This document shows, piece by piece, positions 1 to 7,118 of a DNA stretch of 64,000 nt. Under the pieces are notes generated by a model that ran no database searches, was not told the origin of the DNA, and saw nothing but the letters and a program-made list of their open reading frames with translations. The stretch is from Nereida ignava (GTDB lineage Bacteria; Pseudomonadota; Alphaproteobacteria; Rhodobacterales; Rhodobacteraceae), in the NCBI RefSeq assembly GCF_001049735.1, contig NZ_CVPC01000003.1, positions 124,001 through 188,000 of the forward strand. The letters are read 5' to 3'. Made by a program: the position numbers and the translations under genes. Positions within the stretch are counted from its first letter, which is position 1, and each line of letters begins with the position of its first letter.

Positions 1-454
1 CCGCTTGTTTTTTGATCTCTGCCATATCATCGCCAAGCACCTCGGTGGCGGGGATCACAGGAACATTAGCGTCAATGGCGACGCGGCGGGCGCTTGCCTT
101 GTCACCCAAAGCGCGCATCGTGTCAGCCTTGGGACCGATGAATGTAATGCCGTTTGCAGCGCATGCATCCACAAACTCGGGGTTTTCAGACAACAACCCA
201 TAGCCCGGGTGGATCGCATCTGCGCCGGCCTCAAGAGCGACGCGGATCATTTCGTCAATGCTCAGATAGGCTGCAACGGGACCAAGGCCCTCGCCGATAC
301 GGTATGCTTCATCCGCCTTGAAACGGTGCAGCCCCAGCTTGTCTTCTTCCGCAAATACCGCGACCGTCTTTTTGCCAAGCTCGTTTGCTGCGCGCATAAT
401 TCGGATCGCGATCTCCCCACGGTTGGCAATAAGAATTTTGTTGAAATCAGCCAT
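1..454 (-). CDS. pyc: Pyruvate carboxylase, N-terminal part (runs off the window)
   Basis: Reads leftward from an ATG at 454; only about the first 151 residues are inside. The opening MADFNKILIANRGEIAIRIM is the biotin carboxylase N-terminal fold, followed by HRFKADEAYRIG, the ADAIHPGYGLLSENPEFV segment and GDKASAR, all typical of the ATP-grasp biotin carboxylase half. The wording (EEDKLGLHRFKADEAYRIGE, then AYLSIDE) matches pyruvate carboxylase of roseobacters better than acetyl- or propionyl-CoA carboxylase. Pyruvate carboxylase makes oxaloacetate from pyruvate, bicarbonate and ATP, refilling the TCA cycle. The biotinyl and carboxyltransferase parts lie outside, so the exact carboxylase type is inferred from the N-terminus alone. 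Confidence 0.85.
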   Translation of the reverse strand, partial: MADFNKILIANRGEIAIRIMRAANELGKKTVAVFAEEDKLGLHRFKADEAYRIGEGLGPVAAYLSIDEMIRVALEAGADAIHPGYGLLSENPEFVDACAANGITFIGPKADTMRALGDKASARRVAIDANVPVIPATEVLGDDMAEIKKQA

Positions 455-627
455 GGGATCATCCTTGTGTAGTCATGTTGCAGTGCAGCAATTTGAGTAT
501 CTTCTATGACGTTTTTGTAAATCCGTAAACATCGTAGAATTGGGTATGTGTCTGAGCAGCGCCTGTGCTGCGAACAATGAGCGAACATGGGTTTTCACCG
601 CAGGGCAACCGCGCTACATAATTACAC

Positions 628-2988
628 ATGAGCGATTTTTCCGAAGATGACGCCTTCGAGGCGGCAAGCATCCCGCTAAGTCAACGTGCCATGCAGGCGC
701 GCCCTGCGCCCTATTTGGACAGCTTGAACCCCGCGCAACGTCAGGCCGTAGAGACCCTTGATGGGCCCGTTTTGATGTTGGCGGGTGCCGGCACCGGTAA
801 AACCAAGGCGCTGACCTGTCGAATCGCACATCTTTTGACAACTGGCCGTGCTCGCCCGAACGAGGTCTTGGCGGTGACGTTCACCAACAAAGCCGCGCGC
901 GAGATGAAGGACCGTGTTGGCGCACTGATGGGCGCAACGGTTGAGGGGATGCCGTGGCTTGGCACGTTCCACGCTATTTGTGTGAAGTTGTTGCGCAGAC
1001 ATGCCGAGCTTGCAGGACTGAAGTCCAACTTCACCATTCTGGACCGCGACGATCAGAACCGCCTGTTAAAGCAACTGATTGTGGCAGATGGCTTGGATGA
1101 AAAACGCTGGCCTGCGCGGGCGCTTGGGACGGTAATTGACGGTTGGAAAAACCGTGCGCTAACGCCTGAGAACGTGCCTGTTGCCGATAGCAGTGCCTTT
1201 GATGGGCGGGGCGTTGAGATTTACGCGCAATACCAAGCGCGTCTAAAAACGCTTAACGCCTGCGATTTTGGCGATCTGTTGTTGCACGTCGTAAGCATTT
1301 TCCAAAACCATTCAGATGTGCTGGCACAGTATCAAAGATGGTTCAAATACATCCTTGTGGACGAATACCAAGATACGAACGTGGCGCAATATATGTGGCT
1401 TCGATTGTTGGCGGCGGGGCACAAAAACATCTGCTGTGTGGGCGACGATGATCAGTCGATCTATGGCTGGCGGGGCGCAGAAGTTGGCAATATTTTGCGC
1501 TTCGAAAAAGACTTTGAGAACGCGCATGTGGTCAAGCTTGAGCAAAACTATCGCTCGACCCATCATATTCTGGGGGCAGCATCTGGTGTCATCGCTGGCA
1601 ACAAAGGGCGTCTTGGAAAGACCCTTTGGACCGAACGTGACGAGGGCGACAAAGTACGCCTTATTGGTCATTGGGACGGTGATGAAGAGGCCCGTTGGAT
1701 TGGTGAAGAAGTTGAGGCCATGCAACGCGGCACGCGCGGGCAGGCCCCAATCAGCCTTGATGATATGGCGATACTTGTACGTGCGTCGCATCAAATGCGG
1801 GGCTTTGAAGATCGCTTTTTGACCATCGGGCTGCCGTACCGCGTGATTGGGGGGCCGCGTTTTTACGAGCGGATGGAGATCCGCGATGCAATGGCGTACT
1901 TCCGCCTTGCGATTAGCCCCACGGACGATCTGGCATTTGAGCGGATTATCAATACGCCCAAGCGCGGCCTTGGCGATAAAGCCCAACAGAAAATCCAAGT
2001 GGCGGCGCGTAGTAATGGTGTGTCGCTTATTGAAGGCGCGCGTTTGCTGGTCGCGGCCAAAGGGATCACGGGCAAAGGGTTCAAGGAACTTGAAAAGTTC
2101 GTAGCGGGATTTGACCGCTGGCACAGTTGGATATCTGAGGCACGCCGCAGCCACATCGAAGTGGCAGAGCTTATCTTAGAAGAGTCTGGCTACATCGAGA
2201 TGTGGCAAAACGACAAAACACCCGAGGGGCCGGGGCGGCTTGAAAACCTTAAGGAACTTGTGAAGGCGCTGGAAGGCTTTGAGAACCTGCAAGGATTTCT
2301 TGAGCACGTCAGCCTGATCATGGACAACGAAAGCGAACAAGACGGCGAGAAAGTCAGCATTATGACTTTGCACGGCGCCAAGGGTTTGGAATTTCCCGCG
2401 GTGTTCTTGCCTGGTTGGGAAGACGGCCTGTTTCCATCACAGCGGTCCATGGATGAAAGCGGTGTGAAGGGTCTCGAGGAAGAGCGGCGCTTGGCCTATG
2501 TAGGCATCACGCGAGCAGAGGCGATTTGCACGATCTCATTTGCTGCTAACCGCCGGCTTTACGGTCAATGGCAATCGGCGATGCCCTCGCGTTTTATTGA
2601 CGAGCTACCTGAGGCACACGTTGATGTGCTGACACCGCCGGGTCTTTATGGTGGTGGTTTTGGTGCCGCAGCCGCACCGCAATCAACACTGCACGAAGAA
2701 GCGGCCTCGGCCAATGTCTACAACTCACCGGGGTGGCGGCGGCTTCAATCACGTGCAGCGCAGCGCGGCATGACCCAACCTGCAGAGGCGAAAAACATCA
2801 CGATCGATGCAACAGCGGTCAGCGCGCATACTGCCGGTGACCGTGTATTCCACACCAAATTTGGCTACGGCACAGTGATGGGTATTGAAGGCGACAAGCT
2901 GGATATCGAGTTTGATAAGGCGGGTGCTAAGAAAGTCGTTGCGCGCTTTATTGTGGCGGCGGACCATGCGGGCGACGTGCCTTTTTGA
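628..2988 (+). CDS. uvrD: UvrD/PcrA-type ATP-dependent DNA helicase
   Basis: 786 residues, full length for a UvrD/PcrA superfamily 1 helicase that unwinds DNA 3' to 5' in nucleotide-excision and mismatch repair. Visible motifs are a Q motif (LNPAQRQAV, about 33-41), Walker A (AGAGTGKT, about 52-59), motif II (DEYQDTN), motif III (DDDQSIYGWRGA), motif IV (QNYRST), motif V (TLHGAKGLEF) and motif VI (YVGITRAE). The C-terminus carries the Tudor-like segment (GDRVFHTKFGYGTVMGIEGD) that contacts RNA polymerase in PcrA/UvrD. It is divergent from the pyc fragment across 173 bp. No Shine-Dalgarno sequence is visible before the ATG, and a -10-like CATAAT sits about 7 nt upstream, so a leaderless mRNA is possible. 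Rep-type helicases lack this C-terminal tail. Confidence 0.95.
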   Translation: MSDFSEDDAFEAASIPLSQRAMQARPAPYLDSLNPAQRQAVETLDGPVLMLAGAGTGKTKALTCRIAHLLTTGRARPNEVLAVTFTNKAAREMKDRVGALMGATVEGMPWLGTFHAICVKLLRRHAELAGLKSNFTILDRDDQNRLLKQLIVADGLDEKRWPARALGTVIDGWKNRALTPENVPVADSSAFDGRGVEIYAQYQARLKTLNACDFGDLLLHVVSIFQNHSDVLAQYQRWFKYILVDEYQDTNVAQYMWLRLLAAGHKNICCVGDDDQSIYGWRGAEVGNILRFEKDFENAHVVKLEQNYRSTHHILGAASGVIAGNKGRLGKTLWTERDEGDKVRLIGHWDGDEEARWIGEEVEAMQRGTRGQAPISLDDMAILVRASHQMRGFEDRFLTIGLPYRVIGGPRFYERMEIRDAMAYFRLAISPTDDLAFERIINTPKRGLGDKAQQKIQVAARSNGVSLIEGARLLVAAKGITGKGFKELEKFVAGFDRWHSWISEARRSHIEVAELILEESGYIEMWQNDKTPEGPGRLENLKELVKALEGFENLQGFLEHVSLIMDNESEQDGEKVSIMTLHGAKGLEFPAVFLPGWEDGLFPSQRSMDESGVKGLEEERRLAYVGITRAEAICTISFAANRRLYGQWQSAMPSRFIDELPEAHVDVLTPPGLYGGGFGAAAAPQSTLHEEAASANVYNSPGWRRLQSRAAQRGMTQPAEAKNITIDATAVSAHTAGDRVFHTKFGYGTVMGIEGDKLDIEFDKAGAKKVVARFIVAADHAGDVPF

Positions 2989-3002
2989 GTGGGTATTGCG
3001 GA

Positions 3003-3599
3003 CTAAACCGGTACACCAGCACGCAAAATAGGCAAGATCGATGCGATCAGCATAAGTGCCATGGTCATGTTGAATGCCCGCAATCTGCGCGGGGCATTGA
3101 GCCAGCGTTTCGTTTTTGAGCCAAGCACGGCCCAGACGGTGACGCATGGCGTGTTGATCAGAGGAATGACGATGATCACCGTGAGGAACCCAAGCCAGTC
3201 AGCTTCTGGTGGTGCGAAAAGTGTCAGTGCGTTGAGATGCATCGCCCATGCTTTGGGGTTTACCCACTGAAAGGCAGCAGCCTGCCATAACGTCATCGGC
3301 TTAGCGGTGCTTGCCACGCCGCTTGGGGGTGCAGCAGTTGCGATTTTATATGCCAAATACGTCATATAAATTGCGGAGCAGATTTTGAGCACCGTATGTG
3401 CCGCAGGCATCACCGCGAAGATTTGTGCAAGCCCAAGACCCAAGCCGCCAATCATTATGACATGACCCAGACTGATGCCAAATATGTGCCTTACGCTGCG
3501 GCGAAGGCCAAAATTGGCCCCCGATGCAAAGAGCATCAGGTTGTTTGGGCCGGGCGTGATTGTGCTGGCGACAGCATAGGTGATCAAAAGCCAAAGCAT
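3003..3599 (-). CDS. LysE/RhtB family exporter (first of tandem pair)
   Basis: 198 residues with five or six hydrophobic segments. The family signature ATPGPNN appears here as TITPGPNNLMLFASGANFG near the N-terminus, and AAAFQWVNPKAW lies mid-protein. The LysE/RhtB family exports amino acids and related small molecules across the inner membrane; the substrate cannot be told from sequence. It begins 9 nt after the stop of a paralogous gene on the same strand, so the two are probably co-transcribed. The two proteins share long stretches (PGPNN..L.ASGANFG.RR, LAYKIA.AAPP, AAAFQWVNPKA), which indicates a local duplication. Confidence 0.88.
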   Translation of the reverse strand: MLWLLITYAVASTITPGPNNLMLFASGANFGLRRSVRHIFGISLGHVIMIGGLGLGLAQIFAVMPAAHTVLKICSAIYMTYLAYKIATAAPPSGVASTAKPMTLWQAAAFQWVNPKAWAMHLNALTLFAPPEADWLGFLTVIIVIPLINTPCVTVWAVLGSKTKRWLNAPRRLRAFNMTMALMLIASILPILRAGVPV

Positions 3600-3608
3600 C
3601 GCTTAAAC

Positions 3609-4214
3609 CTAGAGGGTGAAATCAGCTGTGAGCATCGGATAGAGCGTAGCGATCAAAATGCCTGCCATAGCGTAATTGAAAATCCGCAGGCGTCTTGGTG
3701 TGCTTAGTAGGGATTTGATTTGCACGCCCATATATCCCCAGATGGATACGGCAGGAAAATTTGCGGCCATGAACAGTAAGGCAATTGCGATGGGTCCCCA
3801 GATGCCAAATTCGGGCTGGGCGTATTGTGATTGCGCCGTAATGGCCATGAACAGCGCCTTGGGATTGACCCATTGAAAGGCCGCCGCTTGTAAGAATGTA
3901 AAAGGTTTGCTGTCAGGTTTCGCATCCGCTGGTGGGGCGGCATTTGCGATTTTGTAAGCTAGGTACAAAAGATACGCAGCGCTGAGAAATTTCATCACAA
4001 TGAAACTGGCAGGATATGCGTTGAACAACTGCAAAAGCCCAAGCCCGATCAGCGCCACCTGAAACGAGTGCCCAATCGAAATGCCCAACATATGCGGAAG
4101 CGTTCGCCGAAAACCAAAGTTTGCACCAGACGCCAACAGCATCACGTTGTTGGGGCCGGGGGTGGCGGAGCTGACGAAGGCGAAGGCCAGGAAAGGCAGG
4201 ATGAAACTATACAT
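3609..4214 (-). CDS. LysE/RhtB family exporter (second of tandem pair)
   Basis: 201 residues from the ATG at 4214 (MYSFILPFLAFAF). A GTG three codons upstream is possible, but neither start has a clear Shine-Dalgarno sequence. It carries the family motif SSATPGPNNVMLLASGANFG and the AAAFQWVNPKALFM segment, with about six hydrophobic stretches. It is an inner-membrane exporter of the amino-acid efflux family, substrate unknown, and the upstream member of the two-gene tandem. A strong bidirectional hairpin at 4284-4326 separates it from the DUF1127 gene, so its own promoter should lie in the short gap 4215-4283. Confidence 0.87.
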   Translation of the reverse strand: MYSFILPFLAFAFVSSATPGPNNVMLLASGANFGFRRTLPHMLGISIGHSFQVALIGLGLLQLFNAYPASFIVMKFLSAAYLLYLAYKIANAAPPADAKPDSKPFTFLQAAAFQWVNPKALFMAITAQSQYAQPEFGIWGPIAIALLFMAANFPAVSIWGYMGVQIKSLLSTPRRLRIFNYAMAGILIATLYPMLTADFTL

Positions 4215-4283
4215 TCGCGGCACATTAGCGACGGCGCGTCAGAAGGAAATGGCAAAACCACCGACAAAAAAACAATCAGGCAA

Positions 4284-4326
4284 AAAAATAGCGGCGATAC
4301 CAGGGAGGATGGTATCGCCGCCTTTT
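4284..4326 (-). terminator. Bidirectional rho-independent terminator
   Basis: A perfect 12-bp stem (4291-4302 with 4310-4321, GCGGCGATACCA and its complement) closes a 7-nt loop. On the minus strand it is followed by TATTTTTTT, a good U-tract for ending the DUF1127 transcript. On the plus strand only CTTTT follows, so that direction is weaker. No plus-strand gene ends here. Confidence 0.88.
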
Positions 4327-4377
4327 AACAGAACAACCCCGGGAGGAGGAAAGGGCGTCCTGATCTCGTGTTGGCGC

Positions 4378-4596
4378 TTAGGCGCCGTATGCAGCCTCAA
4401 GGGCGATGCGTTTGATGTCGCAACGGAAAATTCCGAGGTCTGCCAGTTCACGGTTTGAAAGTACCGCAAGCTCGTTGAATGTTGCTTTGTAAGTGCGGCG
4501 CTGAGCGATCGCTGTTTTTACGTCGTCAAATTTTGCGCGCAGGATGTCTGCGAAAGTTGGGCGGAAGATCGATGGTGTGCTAACTGTAAAAGCCAT
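4378..4596 (-). CDS. Small DUF1127 domain protein
   Basis: 72 residues from the ATG at 4596, chosen because AAGGAC lies 6-7 nt upstream on the minus strand; the longer frame to 4740 has no such support. The C-terminal half (FNELAVLSNRELADLGIFRCDIKRIALEAAYG) is the DUF1127 motif, L..L..R.L.DIG..R..I. DUF1127 proteins are small, basic and abundant in alphaproteobacteria; some have been linked to stress, phosphate and RNA metabolism. The role of this one is unknown. It has its own strong terminator (4284-4326) and is divergent from mrp, so it is likely a single-gene transcript. Confidence 0.88.
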   Translation of the reverse strand: MAFTVSTPSIFRPTFADILRAKFDDVKTAIAQRRTYKATFNELAVLSNRELADLGIFRCDIKRIALEAAYGA

Positions 4597-4878
4597 TGCT
4601 TTTGTCCTTGTAAGTTTTGCCGGCGTCTTGTCCGCCGAGCCATGCTTCGAATGTCTTGCACCCAAGATACGGGCCATGCTGCGTCCGCACAACGCACAAT
4701 GCTGCATTGCAGCTATGCGTCTTTTGCAACGCTTCGTCACAGGTCTTTTGCCGCGTACCGTTAGCGCTAGCTGAAAATCGGCTGTAATGGGGCGGTGGAT
4801 GTGGCTTGTGATCTTTGCAGAACGGGTTATTTGCCGAAGGGAATGCGCAATGAGCCGATGCCAAAGGAAGGTCCACTG

Positions 4879-5973
4879 ATGTCCAGTAAAGAAGAAGTCC
4901 TAAAAGCCCTGTCATCTCTTACGCTGCCTGATGGGGGCGATTTGGTGTCGCGCGATATGATCCGCGCGTTAAGTGTTGAGGGCGGCACTGTTCGGTTCGT
5001 AATCGAAGCGCCTGATCCCGAAGCTGCTGCGCGCATGGATGGTGTGCGCCGTGCGGCTGAGGCGGTGGTTGGTAAAGTTGCTGGTATAAGTAGTGTGAGT
5101 GCCGTGCTGACAGCCCACGGGCCATCTAAGCCCGCAGCTAAACCACAAGCTGAACCTTCCGCGCCTCCCAGCCTGAAGATTGGCGGACACCCGACAAAGC
5201 AAGAGGGCGGTCCCAAGCCTGTCTCCGGCGTTGACCGTATCTTGGCGATTGGGTCGGGCAAAGGCGGCGTTGGCAAATCGACAGTGTCGTCAAATCTGGC
5301 GGTCGCTCTGGCCAAGCAAGGACGTAGAGTCGGGCTGCTTGATGCAGACATCTATGGTCCCAGTCAGCCGCGTATGTTGGGTGTTTCAAAACGTCCTGCC
5401 AGCCCAGATGGCAAAACAATCATTCCGCTGCAGGCCCACGGCGTCACAATGATGTCCATCGGTCTGATGCTTGACCCCGACAAAGCGGTTGTGTGGCGGG
5501 GGCCAATGCTAATGGGCGCACTCCAACAAATGTTGGGGCAGGTTGAGTGGGGTAAGCTTGACGTTCTGATCGTTGATCTTCCGCCAGGCACGGGTGATGT
5601 GCAGCTTACGCTTTGCCAGCGCGCGGCAGTGACGGGGGCAATCGTAGTGAGTACCCCGCAAGATGTGGCGCTTTTGGATGCACGACGCGCGCTTGATATG
5701 TTTGATAATTTGCGCACACCGGTTTTGGGTCTGATTGAGAACATGAGCACGTATGTCTGCCCTGAGTGTGGCCATGAGGCGCATCTGTTCGGGCATGGGG
5801 GCGTTGAGGCCGAGGCTGCGAAAATTGGCGCACCTTTCCTTGGGTCGTTACCACTTGATCTGGATACGCGGCTTGCAGGGGATGCTGGTACGCCCATCGC
5901 GGCTGGTGACAGCCCTATGGCGCAGGCTTACGCCCAATTGGCTGAACGCCTTGTCGCAGGCGGTATGGCTTAG
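4879..5973 (+). CDS. mrp: Mrp/ApbC (NBP35-type) Fe-S cluster carrier ATPase
   Basis: 364 residues. The ATG at 4879 is preceded by AAGGAAGG at good spacing; upstream in-frame starts lack one. The N-terminal MIP18-type (DUF59) domain spans about residues 4-75, followed by a Pro/Ala linker to about 120. The P-loop ATPase domain has a deviant Walker A, GKGGVGKS at 127-134, the segment DADIYGPSQPRMLG, DLPPGTGDVQL, and the CPEC pair (YVCPECGHEAHLFG) that holds the bridging [4Fe-4S] cluster in the homodimer. The protein acts in the cytoplasm, delivering Fe-S clusters to apo-enzymes. It stands alone, with its own terminator at 6001-6027. Confidence 0.95.
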   Translation: MSSKEEVLKALSSLTLPDGGDLVSRDMIRALSVEGGTVRFVIEAPDPEAAARMDGVRRAAEAVVGKVAGISSVSAVLTAHGPSKPAAKPQAEPSAPPSLKIGGHPTKQEGGPKPVSGVDRILAIGSGKGGVGKSTVSSNLAVALAKQGRRVGLLDADIYGPSQPRMLGVSKRPASPDGKTIIPLQAHGVTMMSIGLMLDPDKAVVWRGPMLMGALQQMLGQVEWGKLDVLIVDLPPGTGDVQLTLCQRAAVTGAIVVSTPQDVALLDARRALDMFDNLRTPVLGLIENMSTYVCPECGHEAHLFGHGGVEAEAAKIGAPFLGSLPLDLDTRLAGDAGTPIAAGDSPMAQAYAQLAERLVAGGMA

Positions 5974-6000
5974 ACAGACACCTCAATTGTATTGAAGTTT

Positions 6001-6027
6001 AAGGCGCTCCTTCGGGGCGCCTTTTTT
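6001..6027 (+). terminator. Rho-independent terminator of mrp
   Basis: GGCGC(T)CC pairs with GGGCGCC around a UUCG tetraloop with one bulged T, followed by six T residues. It sits 27 nt after the mrp stop codon and isolates mrp from the dcw cluster. Confidence 0.9.
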
Positions 6028-6048
6028 GCTGCATATGATAATGATATG

Positions 6049-6073
6049 TGGGAAATCATGGGAGTGATAGGTA
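6049..6073 (+). promoter_or_regulatory. Candidate distal MraZ box (TGGGA direct repeats)
   Basis: TGGGA at 6049-6053 and TGGGA at 6059-6063 are separated by exactly 5 nt, and a degenerate AGGTA follows in phase at 6069-6073. E. coli MraZ binds TGGGN repeats separated by 5 nt, so the period fits one turn of B-DNA. It lies about 550 bp upstream of mraZ, far from the presumed promoter. Confidence 0.45.
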
Positions 6074-6161
6074 GTTTTCTATCTGTATCTCGTAGATTTT
6101 ATCAAATAACCGCTCAAATTAGGTGGGATAGGTCGGCTTTTTTAGCTGAAGTGATGAAAAT

Positions 6162-6176
6162 TGGGATTTTTTGGTA
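6162..6176 (+). promoter_or_regulatory. Candidate second MraZ box
   Basis: TGGGA at 6162-6166 and TGGTA at 6172-6176 keep the same 10-bp period across a T5 spacer. It is weaker than the other two clusters because one repeat is imperfect. Confidence 0.3.
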
Positions 6177-6322
6177 ATTATTTGAACAATAATGCTACTA
6201 CTACATTTAGTGTTATGGGCCATATGCTTCTACATTATGATGTCATTAAGGCGGTCTAAAGTATAGTTTGCTTCATGATTTACTAAGTTTTTAAGGCGTT
6301 TAGCTCAAAAAAAGTTGTTGCT

Positions 6323-6347
6323 TCCCATAAATTCCCATGTATTCCTA
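6323..6347 (-). promoter_or_regulatory. Candidate MraZ operator at the dcw leader promoter
   Basis: Three in-phase repeats read on the minus strand as TGGGA (6333-6337), TGGGA (6323-6327) and TAGGA (6343-6347), each pair separated by 5 nt. This is the spacing known for E. coli MraZ boxes. The array ends just before the start expected for the UpsM-like transcript, if that RNA is about 200 nt long. A repressor bound here would therefore overlap the promoter. A -35-like TTGTTG or TTGCTT (6315-6323) and a weak -10-like TATTCC (6340-6345) can be proposed but are not strong. Confidence 0.6.
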
Positions 6348-6352
6348 AATCT

Positions 6353-6558
6353 ATCGAAGCGGTGAGCACACATTTAAGGGGCGTCTTAAGAACCCCACCC
6401 GGCGACCGAAAAAGGTTTCATACAGGCCTCACTTCTTCGATCAACGAGATCCGGCGCGTGAGCGAGCAGACATCCCCCCAGGTGGCGCGCGCAGTCGGAC
6501 TTCCCCGCAAAGGGGCACAGGCGGGTTGATCAGTGGCAGCAGATCAGCCCGCCTTTTT
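6353..6558 (+). ncRNA. upsM: UpsM-like sRNA from the mraZ leader
   Basis: In Rhodobacter sphaeroides the dcw cluster is preceded by a long 5' leader from which the abundant sRNA UpsM (about 200 nt as I recall) is produced by termination before mraZ. Here the same position shows a GC-rich, hairpin-rich stretch ending in a very strong intrinsic terminator (6520-6558) 62 nt before the mraZ start. Inner hairpins include GGGG/CCCC at 6378-6396 and CCCC-GCAAA-GGGG at 6503-6515. The 3' end is well defined by the terminator. The 5' end is inferred from the length of the Rhodobacter RNA and is approximate. No reading frame with a start signal fits in it. Confidence 0.7.
6520..6558 (+). terminator. Intrinsic terminator ending the UpsM-like RNA
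   Basis: GGCGGGTTGATC (6520-6531) pairs over 12 positions with GATCAGCCCGCC (6542-6553), one G-U wobble included, followed by TTTTT. It lies inside the dcw leader, so dcw transcription must come from read-through or from a promoter after it. Confidence 0.93.
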
Positions 6559-6604
6559 AATTAAAGGGCCGCGCATTTCAGTGCGTAGGTCGCAAGGTAG
6601 CAAC

Positions 6605-6618
6605 AGGAGCCGGTTCCT
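6605..6618 (+). promoter_or_regulatory. Hairpin over the mraZ ribosome binding site
   Basis: AGGAG (6605-6609) is the likely Shine-Dalgarno sequence of mraZ, 11 nt before the ATG. It can pair with TTCCT (6614-6618) around a CCGG loop, with one G-U pair, which would hide the site. The stem is short, so the effect is uncertain. Confidence 0.4.
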
Positions 6619-6620
6619 CG

Positions 6621-7115
6621 ATGGTCCGTGCGTTCAGAGGCGAATACCACCAGAAGGTGGATGCAAAGGGCAGGGTCTCAATTCCCGCGCCCTTTCGGCG
6701 TGTCTTGGAGGCAGGTGATCCGGCGTGGGAAAATGGCAAGTTGCCAGAGTTTGTTCTAGTTTACGGTGATGATCGGCGTGCCTTTCTTGAGGGGTTCACT
6801 GTGGATGGTATGGCTTCAGTTGATGCTAAAATTCGCAAATTACCCCGTGGTTCCAAAAAGCGTCACGCTTTGTCGCGCCTTTACAGTGGTCGTTCGGTAA
6901 CGCTTAGCGTTGATGAAACGGGGCGGTTCGTTTTGTCCCCCAAGCTGCGCGAAAAGTTGGGTATTACGAACGAGGCCTACTTCATCGCCAACAACGATAC
7001 ATTTGAAATTTGGACGCCTGAGACATTCGAAGCTGAGAATAACCTCGCTTTGGATGACGAGGATTTCGATCCGGATTTGGACCCGTCCGTTTATCTTGAT
7101 GGGGATGAGGAATAA
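6621..7115 (+). CDS. mraZ: MraZ, transcriptional regulator of the dcw cluster
   Basis: 164 residues with two tandem SpoVT/AbrB-like MraZ domains: residues 1-60 open with FRGEYHQKVDAKGRVSIPAPFR, and the second copy holds LSVDETGRFVLSPKLREKLGI. The acidic tail (DDEDFDPDLDPSVYLDGDEE) is lineage-specific. MraZ forms a ring-shaped oligomer that binds TGGGN repeats and represses its own operon in E. coli. Three clusters of such repeats lie upstream here, the nearest near the leader promoter. It is the first gene of the dcw cluster, 3 nt before rsmH. Confidence 0.97.
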   Translation: MVRAFRGEYHQKVDAKGRVSIPAPFRRVLEAGDPAWENGKLPEFVLVYGDDRRAFLEGFTVDGMASVDAKIRKLPRGSKKRHALSRLYSGRSVTLSVDETGRFVLSPKLREKLGITNEAYFIANNDTFEIWTPETFEAENNLALDDEDFDPDLDPSVYLDGDEE

Positions 7116-7118
7116 TCA

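Larger units (their letters stand above)
6028..6321. other. AT-rich gene-free block upstream of the dcw leader
   Basis: Nearly 300 bp of clearly lower GC than the surroundings, with no reading frame that has a start signal and recognisable product. It contains two TGGGA direct-repeat clusters on a 10-bp period (6049-6063 and 6162-6176), one further lone TGGGA at 6124-6128, and several T- or A-rich runs. I read it as a regulatory region for the dcw leader; nothing else is recognisable. Confidence 0.6.

Noticed and set aside
5992-6177. 61-codon open frame in the AT-rich block after mrp
   Set aside because: It begins at the mrp terminator, has no ribosome binding site and no recognisable protein features.
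6353-6620. RNase P RNA as an explanation of the structured leader
   Set aside because: The conserved GAGGAAAGTCCGG core and its partner are absent, and the length is too short.
6533-6718. Open frame overlapping the sRNA terminator and mraZ
   Set aside because: It runs through the terminator stem and out of frame into mraZ; no start signal.
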